Origin: JABMRP01 sp964444795 | GTDB lineage: Bacteria > Planctomycetota > Planctomycetia > Pirellulales > Thermoguttaceae | Assembly: GCA_964444795.1 (NCBI GenBank) | Contig: CAYUIQ010000197.1 | Coordinates: 1-16,970, forward strand | Length of the DNA: 16,970 bases | Direction: 5' to 3' | Shown here: one piece after another, positions 7,865 through 15,600 of the stretch | Layout: each line of letters opens with the position of its first letter | Position numbering within the stretch: position 1 is the first letter of the stretch | The notes under the pieces: model-generated | The model's input: the letters and a program-made list of their open reading frames with translations, nothing else | The model's database searches: none | Told to the model about the DNA's origin: nothing | Translations under genes and position numbers: made by a program

Positions 7865-8878
7865 TCACTTCCGGCGCCACAGCACACGGTCGTCCACCGC
7901 CAAATCCTTCCGCACGGCCGCGGTGTCTTTCATAAACCGCTTCGCGTCTTGCGGATATCCGGCCGTCGCGCGCAGCCCTTCGCACCTCGCTCGCCAAAAC
8001 GCGTTGAACGCCCGCATGGCCAACTCGCGCAGGTATTTCGAAGCCATCGAGGCCAACGCGGCCGGCAGATACGATTCGGCCTTCGTCTGAAAGGCGATGT
8101 CGACGCGGCGGTTGCTCGGACCGAAACGGTAGACGCTTCGTTCGGCGCTTTCGCCGCCGATTTCCACAAACGACTCGGGGAAATGGTCGACCAATACGGG
8201 CAGGTATCGCTTCCGCCCGCCGTGCCGGTCGCAGACGATCGAAATCGGCTCATCCCCCAGCGGCCCGATCAGCCGGGCAACCAATTCGAGCGTCAGGTGC
8301 GACAACAGCGATCCCTTGGAGTCATACCGCTGGAGCAGATCGTTGAACTCCTCGGGAAACACGGCCCGACTGGCGATCCGCAACAACCGCACTCCGGCCG
8401 CGTCGAGCCCTTGGCACAACGTTTCGGCACCCTGCCGCACGTCGCCGGATTGGGCATCGATGGGGATTGGCTCGTCGTAGTCGGCATACCAGGGGATCGC
8501 CCGGCGCGCCGCAAGCGACTCCGGAGCCAGCAGCTCCCAGGCGTCCTGCCAGGCGGCTGCAATCGATCGGCCGGCAGGTGGTTCCGCCGACTCGGGCGAG
8601 TCGCCCGGAGAGCCTACCGCAAGGGCAGCCAACAACCCCCGCTCCAAGTGCCGTAATCCCTTGCCCGGTTGATACAACGCTTTCGAGTCAGCCATCACGA
8701 TGTTCGACGCATCGCGCCGAAGCGCGCGTTGCCCGGCTGGTGCGACCACTCCCTCGATCCGCTCGTACAGATCGGCGCCGCGCACCCCGGGAGGGACTTT
8801 CCAGACTGTGGCGGAAATAACCAACGGGCCCAAGTTCGGACCGTATCCCGCTTCATCCGTGCCGAGCAGGTAGGGCAT
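7865..8878 (-). CDS. Divergent RNase HII-like protein with large insertion
   Basis: A 337-residue protein whose ends match type 2 RNases H, which cleave RNA in RNA/DNA hybrids. TDEAGYGPNLGPLVISAT (7-24) mirrors the RNase HII opening DEAGRGPxAGPVV, giving Asp8 and Glu9. MADSKAL (62-68) matches the DSK element, ISIVCDRHG (212-220) supplies Asp217 as third acid, and AALASMASKYLRE (273-285) aligns with AAASIxAKVTRD, putting Glu285 at the last acidic position. TAGYPQDAK (305-313) resembles the KGYPTKEH-like tail. Between about 90 and 165 there is an insertion absent from the usual roughly 200-residue enzyme. The ATG at 8878 follows GGAGGA directly, and the motif begins at residue 7. It may be a dedicated hybrid nuclease or a relative with changed role. 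It converges with the metallopeptidase gene across 12 bases. Confidence 0.75.
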   Translation of the reverse strand: MPYLLGTDEAGYGPNLGPLVISATVWKVPPGVRGADLYERIEGVVAPAGQRALRRDASNIVMADSKALYQPGKGLRHLERGLLAALAVGSPGDSPESAEPPAGRSIAAAWQDAWELLAPESLAARRAIPWYADYDEPIPIDAQSGDVRQGAETLCQGLDAAGVRLLRIASRAVFPEEFNDLLQRYDSKGSLLSHLTLELVARLIGPLGDEPISIVCDRHGGRKRYLPVLVDHFPESFVEIGGESAERSVYRFGPSNRRVDIAFQTKAESYLPAALASMASKYLRELAMRAFNAFWRARCEGLRATAGYPQDAKRFMKDTAAVRKDLAVDDRVLWRRK

Positions 8879-8881
8879 GTT

Positions 8882-8887
8882 TCCTCC
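8882..8887 (-). promoter_or_regulatory. Ribosome binding site fixing the RNase HII-like start
   Basis: GGAGGA on the minus strand, 3 bases before the ATG at 8878. It rejects the in-frame codon at 8977, which would add 33 basic residues ahead of the DEAG motif. Confidence 0.75.
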
Positions 8888-9170
8888 TGGATGGTCGTGC
8901 AAGTCCGGAGCGGAACCTCTCCGCTGCTTCCGGGGCCGACGAACACCGATTATACCGGTTCCGGCGTCAAAACGCACGCGGCTTTTCCCGACACGTTGCC
9001 CTGGACGGCGTGGTAATATCGACCGCCTTTAACGGGCTTGCGCGTCACCGAAACCTTGCCCGCCGCGGCCGAGTTTCGCTGGAAACTTTTTCCAAAATCG
9101 TTTCGGCTTACCTCGTATAAGGTTATCGCAATTAGGGGCGGCGGGCACCGGTTTTTCCTCAAGTTTACTG

Positions 9171-9198
9171 TTGACTTCGCACGCCCATCGTGTATATC
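9171..9198 (+). promoter_or_regulatory. Promoter-like sequence in gene-poor stretch
   Basis: TTGACT (9171-9176) and TATATC (9193-9198) with a 16-base spacer, in a locally AT-richer patch. The next plus-strand ATG is at 9252, opening a 70-codon frame with no Shine-Dalgarno site and no recognisable product. Confidence 0.3.
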
Positions 9199-9480
9199 AG
9201 AAGTAACGGGCGGGAAACAACGGCAACGGGCGAACGAAGAACGGTTTTTCCATGAACTATCGAATCGAGCCGACCGCAAGCGTCTGGAGTTGCCTGCGAC
9301 ATGGCGGACTCGATCGAACCGGTGCGGAATCCGGTGCCGTGATTCAACAGTGGGCCGAGCTTTCTCGACGCGGACGATCGTGCGGATGTCATTCTTCCCA
9401 GGGCGGTGTGATTGCGTGGTGGATCTCGCCGCCGTATCCATTTCGGCCTCGGCCACCCCAGTAGAACGGAGGAATTTCGG

Positions 9481-9521
9481 GCTCTCGTTTTGGGCGCTCT
9501 CGTCTCGGCGCTCTCGTTTCG
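9481..9521. repeat. Three-copy imperfect tandem repeat, 14-15 bp period
   Basis: GCTCTCG starts at 9481, 9496 and 9510. The last two units agree over GCGCTCTCGTYTCG, while the first is degenerate. No gene is identified here, so this may be slippage in non-coding DNA. Confidence 0.45.
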
Positions 9522-9750
9522 ATACGATCAACAAGAACCCTTTTTTCAACGAATGATCTCTATGCGACAATCATCAAGGCGCGATTGCCGCGACGGGGCG
9601 TGTACCCTTACGTAAGCCGGACTGGCATGATTGCCGCGGCGCTGACAACGTGCAGCAGCACGTCGGTCGCCCCCAACGGTCACCGCGTCCTTATACCGAA
9701 CAGACAGCGAACAAACGCGATATCCCACGCTCCACTTCCACGCCGCCATC

Positions 9751-10050
9751 TCACTGGCAGCCGAGTGGACCGTCGGAGTCGCGTTTTTTCTTTCCCCTCC
9801 CCAGTTGCCACTCGCACCTGTCAATTGGGGTTTGTTTTCCGCGCGACCAGCCGATCTCATGACCGGTCAGGGATACCGGTCCCCAACAGATAGACATTCC
9901 GAATCGCATGTCCTTCCCGGCTTCAATGTTCTCCGGCTTTACTTCAAGCAGGTCCGAATCCTGACCCGCGGAATCGCCTTTACAAAACGCCGTGCCGTTC
10001 AATGTAATTGCCGCCGCTGCCAGGACGACCAGAAATGCATGTTTGTTCAT
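9751..10050 (-). pseudogene. 5' fragment of a GH29 alpha-L-fucosidase gene
   Basis: The 99-codon frame begins with an ATG preceded by GGGAGG (10055-10060) and a signal peptide (MNKHAFLVVLAAAAITLNGT). Residues 47-77 match the start of the GH29 catalytic domain: DMRFGMSICWGPVSLTG and EIGWSRGKQTP correspond to the family's AKFGxFIHWGPVSLTG...GWSRG. Similarity stops near residue 77 (about base 9820); the last 22 residues are unrelated and the barrel with the nucleophile Asp is missing. A full GH29 enzyme has more than 400 residues, so this cannot be active. The His expected in FIHWGP is Cys here, another sign of relaxed constraint. It follows the SASA-family gene by 32 bases on the same strand and was probably in its operon. 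No continuation was found downstream in the minus-strand translations. Confidence 0.8.
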
Positions 10051-10082
10051 ATTGCCTCCCAGGCATCTCCTGTTTCCCGTTC

Positions 10083-12311
10083 CTATTCGCCAATAAGCCG
10101 AAAGCACGGATTACGAAAGTTCCTGCCTCCGCCTCCCACGCCTCTCTCATTCACCGCAGAGAGAACCAGTAGGATGTCGCCTGTTCCGTCATAGTCAAAT
10201 TCCAGTGTCTGAACCCCCTGATCCGAAGGTTTGCAATCCCTGCTGGCATGCGCTGTACGTTCCGCGGTGCCCCGCGTCGTTACCTCGGCTTCTTTGCCGT
10301 ATAGATCGTCATCGCCCAGAACAACCTCGACCGCGTCGTCGTCGGTGTCACCTGGCGAGCAACGGTACAGAGAGACAAAGAAGAACCTCTCGCCCTCCTT
10401 GATCTTCCCCGCGGCTTTCAGCCTCTCGGCCTTCTTGGCGCGTCTGGCCTGAATATTGCATCCCCGGCCGGTTGGTTCCTCTTTCTCAACGTCAGAGAGA
10501 TCAATCGAGAACCGGACCTTGCCGGGCTTCCCGCCGAAGCGCTTGCCGTCGAGAACGAAGGCCATGCCGCGCAATGATCCGGTGCCGAACTTGTAGGAAT
10601 TCGCTCCCAGAACGCCCGCGACATCGTAACAGGAATACTTGGTGGTGTAGGTAAATGGAAAATGTCCGCTCCTGATATACCAGGTGTCTTTGGGCATGCT
10701 CTCATTGAAGCTCAACTTGTCTCCCACTGCAACCCACGGAATATCGGGTTGGTACTTGAAGCCTTCATGCCAGACATAACCGTTCTCCAGGACGGGAATC
10801 GTGTAAACCGCGGTGTCTTCACCATCGACATCGGCGGCCTTAACTGTCAACGTCTGCGTATGTCCGGCGTCAGCGGCGGTCGGGGTGCCGGAAAACGTGC
10901 CATCCAAATGCACCTCGAGCCAGGCGGGTCCGTCGACCTTGGAGAAGGTCACCGTCTCATTATTCGGTTCGGACAAATCCGAAGAGTCCGGTTTGCGGTA
11001 ATGGTAATACACACGATTCCTGTATGGCTGACCGGGCACGGCCGCCTTGCGTGAATACTCCTCGGCCTTGAACGCGGGCGCACCCGCAGGCCCGGCGACA
11101 ATGCGGAAGTTGCCGCGGTTTACATGGCCGCTCTTATCGGTGACCGTGACGGGAAAGGTGATTTCACCTTCCGCCGGAGCGGTGCCGGTCAGAACGCCGT
11201 CGCTGTCCATCGTGATCCACTCCGGAAGGTTCTCGGCGGCAAACCCGAGTTTGTCCTTGGAAACATCACATGCCGCCGTGCGCAGGTCGAAAGTGAACTT
11301 CCTGCCGGGAACCGCTGCCATGATGACGGGATCGGCCTTGAACGCAGGTCGGTCGAGAATCAGGTCCACGTAACGATGTGCCAAGGTCGTGTACCCGGAG
11401 CGGTTGAAATGCGTATTGTCGGTCTTGATTCCCTGGATTTCTCCAGTCGGCTTGCCGTTCTCGTCGACCAGGTTTCGCTTGTGTCCTACAAGATGACTGG
11501 CGCCTGTTGATTGAACATGCGCGGCCTTGTTGAGCACATCGATGTGCGCCAGCACGTTGCCTGTCGTGATCTGTGCTTCATAGGCCCCGCGGGGGTCCTT
11601 GACTTCGGGATCGGTCGGTGCCCTTGGAGGAATGCTGTAGGGATTGTAGTATGCCCATTGAGGATTAAAGGCTCCCGTGACAAAGGGAAGGTCCGGATCG
11701 CCCACATAGTCGCGAACATCCCGAACCAGGCCGTGTAGTTTCCTCGCATAGGCTTCGCGCTCTTCCAGGCGATTGTCCGACTCGCCCTGATGCCAGATAA
11801 ACCCCTTGACTGTGCCGTCTTCCGGCAGACTTCGTACACCCGCCGGATGCATACTGCCGCCCTTGACGAAGAAATTGATCGCCTTGCCCCCGTATGCGTT
11901 GACCACAATGCCAACCTTGACCTCGGGGTCGTCGATCTCCTCCAAGTACTTCTGCGCAAAGGGCAAAGGAATCGAAAAGCTGGTTTTGACATGTCGGGTC
12001 GTCGGATGCGCGGCAGGAACCCATCCTCCTCGTTTTCTCCGCAGAACCCGCGGCGCCGGTCTGGTCAGCGGATCATAGTTGCCCTCATCATCGTACAGGT
12101 GGCTGCCGTTGAACCCGCCGGCCATGTTGGACTGGCCGGCAAAGATGAAGATATGAAACTTCTCCTTGTCCGTCGGGACCTGCCAGTCCTTGCCTAGAGT
12201 TACTTCCGCCGTCTCAGGCGTCGTCCTTACGTCCTCCGGCTCTTCGGCGGCTCCCACTCGAAGGCAGAGGGCAAGCGTTATCAGAGCCAGTAAGGCTAAT
12301 GCACTTTTCAT
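10083..12311 (-). CDS. Exported SASA-family esterase with Ig-like domains
   Basis: A 742-residue protein with a signal peptide (MKSALALLALITLALCLRVGAA). The domain at about 52-320 is a sialate-O-acetylesterase-like SGNH hydrolase that would remove acetyl groups from sugars. It shows FAGQSNMAGG with nucleophile Ser61, GGKAINFF (141-148), FIWHQGESDN (171-180), and Asp298/His301 in DNTHFNRSG. Two putative Ig-like modules follow, at about 335-410 (ending GVLTGTAPAEGEITFPVTV) and about 425-525 (GTFSGTPTAADAG). The remaining 200 residues are beta-rich and may be a carbohydrate-binding or surface module, not identified. The ATG at 12311 begins the signal peptide, with GGAG about 10 bases upstream. 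The frame is open to 12578 but that part overlaps a sulfatase remnant in another frame. Neighbouring fucosidase and sulfatase remnants suggest an acetylated, sulfated fucose-containing glycan, by inference. Confidence 0.87.
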   Translation of the reverse strand: MKSALALLALITLALCLRVGAAEEPEDVRTTPETAEVTLGKDWQVPTDKEKFHIFIFAGQSNMAGGFNGSHLYDDEGNYDPLTRPAPRVLRRKRGGWVPAAHPTTRHVKTSFSIPLPFAQKYLEEIDDPEVKVGIVVNAYGGKAINFFVKGGSMHPAGVRSLPEDGTVKGFIWHQGESDNRLEEREAYARKLHGLVRDVRDYVGDPDLPFVTGAFNPQWAYYNPYSIPPRAPTDPEVKDPRGAYEAQITTGNVLAHIDVLNKAAHVQSTGASHLVGHKRNLVDENGKPTGEIQGIKTDNTHFNRSGYTTLAHRYVDLILDRPAFKADPVIMAAVPGRKFTFDLRTAACDVSKDKLGFAAENLPEWITMDSDGVLTGTAPAEGEITFPVTVTDKSGHVNRGNFRIVAGPAGAPAFKAEEYSRKAAVPGQPYRNRVYYHYRKPDSSDLSEPNNETVTFSKVDGPAWLEVHLDGTFSGTPTAADAGHTQTLTVKAADVDGEDTAVYTIPVLENGYVWHEGFKYQPDIPWVAVGDKLSFNESMPKDTWYIRSGHFPFTYTTKYSCYDVAGVLGANSYKFGTGSLRGMAFVLDGKRFGGKPGKVRFSIDLSDVEKEEPTGRGCNIQARRAKKAERLKAAGKIKEGERFFFVSLYRCSPGDTDDDAVEVVLGDDDLYGKEAEVTTRGTAERTAHASRDCKPSDQGVQTLEFDYDGTGDILLVLSAVNERGVGGGGRNFRNPCFRLIGE

Positions 12312-12385
12312 AATTGAGATGCTCCGCACTTCGTGGTGTTCGTTGGTTGCAGGTGGAGTTGACTGTCGAACCGGTAGCGTTTGCC

Positions 12386-12547
12386 GGCCATCGCGGGTAC
12401 GTCGGTGCGCAAGATATCCTGACGATTCGTGGTTGCGATTACACCGGTTCTCCGGGGGTGCAAACCCGACATCAAGGCGGCCCGAGTCGGGCTGCAAAAC
12501 GCATGCACGTGAAAGTTTGTCAATGGGACGCTTTCGGCGGCAAGCTG
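12386..12547 (-). pseudogene. Internal fragment of an arylsulfatase gene
   Basis: About 54 codons in one frame match the active-site region of S1 sulfatases: LAAESVPLTNFHV, then CSPTRAALMSG and HPRRTGV, with DILRTDVPAMA after it. The formylglycine motif CSPTR is intact (Cys codon at 12494-12496). Nothing resembling the N-terminal metal site precedes it (a TGA lies nine codons upstream of position 12547), and similarity ends just before the SASA gene's leader. With about 450 residues needed, this is a remnant. It differs from the intact sulfatase at 1422-2813, which has CLPSR, so it is not a recent copy of that gene. It occupies most of the 292-base gap between the propeller protein and the esterase, on the same strand. 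Confidence 0.75.
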
Positions 12548-12603
12548 CAAGCTGCGGAAGCAGTCGACACATAGTCATCGTTTCTGGTTCGGATGGTTGG
12601 GCC

Positions 12604-15600
12604 TTATTCCGCGATCACTTCCGCGCCACACAAAAGGGGGGGCTTGCCGGAAACGAGCTCCAGCGCAAGTTCGATTGCGGTGCAAGGGGCGATGCCGCTC
12701 ACTTCCTTGGCGAGCGCTCTGCACGGTGTGCCGGTCTCTCCAACGATGTCGAGCCGTGACAACACCTTCTTGCCGTTGATGAGCACGTCAAAGATCCGCT
12801 CGCCTTGGCGCACTTGCTCCGGCTCCATCAAGTGCAACACCGCGCCGTATTTCTTTTCGAGTGTTCCCATGATCTTCAGTTTGATATCGCCCGTAAGCCC
12901 GGATACATAGATCCACGGACGCTCCGTTCCGGTGACAGGCGTAAAGTCCGAATTGAAACGAAATCCCGAGACATCGTCCGTGCCTTGAACGGGCAGAACA
13001 AGGAAGCCTTTCCCTGAGCGGGTGACCTGCGGCCAGGCCAGAAAACTCGCGCCGGTGGTCTCGTCGTAGTGATCGCCGGGCGCATTGAAGTTGATTCTCA
13101 ACGCGCGAAAGTCGGCGGGACTGCCGACGATCTTCTCGGCGCCTTTCCACGCGGAACCGATGCCTTGCCCCATTTCCGGCCCCTGACGGTAGATGCCCCA
13201 GCTTTCATGGCGCTGCACGGGGATCAGGGCAAGCGACGTCTTGTAGTTGAATGAGCAAGTGCATGTGGCGGCCCCCTCCGGCGCAAGCAGCATGCCTCCG
13301 GCGGGCAGTAGACTTATCCAGCAGCTCGTCCGCTTCTCGTGTAGCCAGTAGCAAGGCGAATTCTCGGTAAGCGATGTATAGCCAAGCGCGGTGGAGCGAT
13401 AGGCAAGGATGTGATTTCCGGCCGACATGCTGCCGCAGAAGTTCTGCCCGCTAAGTTGAAACTGCGCGGGATTGCCGGTCAGCGGATGTTTGGCCACGAA
13501 CTTCGGTTCGCCTGTCTTCAAGTCGAAGGCTTGAGGGGTATAAATCGTATCTCCCACGATGAAGACGTGTCGGACCGGGCCGCCTCGTCTGCTGGTGGCT
13601 CTAACCCTTTCGCATATCCACAATCGATCCCCGTTGGCCGCGTCGAAAGCCGCCAAACCGGACGTTGCATCCTCCGCGACGTCCGAGAAGTTCGCAGTCG
13701 CCACGAGAATCCCATCTTTGAGTAAGAGTGCTTTGACTTCGGGAGCCAAACCTTCTCTCGTCCATGCCGTGGCGCCATCGGAAAGCCGCACCGCCACGAG
13801 CTTCGACTGAAAGTCCTCGTAGTTGCCGCGGCGCTTCATGCCTTGGCACGTCCACTGGTCGGTACGATCGATGTAGTAGAGCTGCTGGTCATCGCTGACG
13901 ATGGCCGTGGGCATAACCGTATCGTCGAGCGTGACTTCCCACGCCTTTTCGCCGGTTGCCTTGTCGTAGGCGAAGATATGGCGGCTTTGGTGCGGAATGG
14001 CCATGCCGTTATGCTTGAGGTTGGCGGCGTCGAAGCCCAGTGTTCCCACAATGCGATTGTCCGCCATGCCCAGAAATTCCCATACGACCGAAGGGGCTTT
14101 CAAGGAGTGTTTGCCGCTCTTCGTCTTCGACGTAAGCACTCCGTGCAGCGGGATGAGCTTCCGGGTGGCCTCTTCTTGCGCCGGCGTAAGCTTATGCACG
14201 TACTGGCGAACGCTCTTACCGGTCTTTGCATCCAGCGCGTAACAGGTGAGGCCTTTGACGCAGTAGACCCGATCGCCGTCGGTGATGATGTTTCCGCCTC
14301 GAAACGCTGGCGGGAAGCGGCCGACATCCTCGATATGGCGGTTCCACATCTCGCGCCCGGTATAGGCATCCACGCCGATAACGTCGTGCTGCCCTTGAAT
14401 GAACATCAACCCCTTCGAGAACAGGGGAACGGGCGCTCGCCAGTGACGGGAGACAATGCGATCCGGTCCGACACCGCCCCACCAGAGGATCCCCAGCGGC
14501 GGTCTGACGACGTCGTCTCCGCTCGAGAAGGTATTGCCCGGATTGGCGTGGGCACGTGTCCACTCGCCCGCCCCGGGAAGAGGACCGCGCCGCACGATAG
14601 TGCCGAACGAACCGATGGAGATTTCCTTTTCAGGAACTCCGCAGGCGATGAGCCTGCTTTTCGATGCGGGAGCCGCCGATCGCTCGCCGAATTCATAGGC
14701 AACTCCGCCCCAGGGACGAAGACTGCGATAGAGTCCTTTGAAGTCGACCTTGTCAGCGGGACTGCCGAGCCTGTCGCCCCAAACAATGCAGTTTCCGCAA
14801 TATGGCGCATAGGTGATCTGGTCGAATGAACCGTCGTGAAGCTGGGACCTGACGCCGAGCATCCCCGCCTCGTCGAGCAGTGTCCGCATCCTGGTTCTCT
14901 TTGCCGCATCTGGCTCGAGACAGTATACGGTAAGCTCTGTTTGGGTCAGCAGGTCAAGAAGAAGCGAGCCGTCACCGGCACCTAGCATCAGGCAGTACCC
15001 TTCGGTGATCCCAATCTCTGCGATGACTTTCGCCGACATCTGCTGCGAAACGGCGGGAAAAGACCGTCCATGGGAAACGGTCTTTCCAGAATCAAACTGG
15101 CCTTTTCCGAAGCAGTAGACATTGCCGGAGGTTGTGGTTGCGATGAACGTGTTCTCTGAAACCGAGAGGCCGCGGACGGCTCCCTCGACTTTCCTCTGCC
15201 AGAGCCTCCCACCGTTCTTGACGTCCAAGAGAGTGACGGTACCCTTCCCACCGGCGACGATCGTGTCGCCGACAATCATCAACGTGTAGACCCGGCCGAT
15301 ATCCGTGCTCCATTTGGCTAGCGAAGTGGGGTCGTAGTATTTCGGTCCGCCCTTCTGGCCCTTTCCTTCCGGGTGAGCCTTGTATGCGTCCCGCAATTGG
15401 TCCGCATTGATCCGAATGACGGAGCCGGCGCCGCCCATAACCAGATCTTCCTCGACGGCCGCCGCAATGACTCGCCCACCAACCAGCGCGATTTCCGGGT
15501 TCCCGGTCCGATAGTTATACAGAATGATCCCCTCGGCATTTCCCCCGATCTGGTACTCGGTGTCCTTTACGTCCGCATCTCTGTAATTGTGCTGGCGTTT

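Larger units (their letters stand above)
8888..9750. other. Stretch without a recognisable gene
   Basis: About 860 bases with several open frames on both strands, none with a credible start, Shine-Dalgarno site or recognisable product. The longest are a plus-strand frame at 9038-9556 and a minus-strand frame at 8950-9570, which largely mirror each other. Three 60-base lines counted by hand (9121, 9241, 9541) average about 53% GC, lower than the genes to the left. It lies directly beyond the broken end of the fucosidase remnant, so it may be deleted or decayed gene space. A promoter-like pair at 9171-9198 and a short tandem repeat at 9481-9521 are the only internal structures seen. Confidence 0.5.

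Noticed and set aside
9038..9556. 172-codon plus-strand open frame
   Set aside because: No Shine-Dalgarno site, odd composition (many Arg, Ser, Phe), no recognisable motif, and a similarly long frame lies opposite it.
9820..10050. Intact small secreted protein rather than a fucosidase fragment
   Set aside because: The match to GH29 across the WGPVSLTG and GWSRG region is too specific, and it ends mid-domain; a new role for the stub cannot be excluded but has no support.
12312..12578. In-frame upstream extension of the esterase gene by 89 codons
   Set aside because: It would place the signal peptide internally and overlap the sulfatase remnant in another frame; the ATG at 12311 begins a clear export signal.
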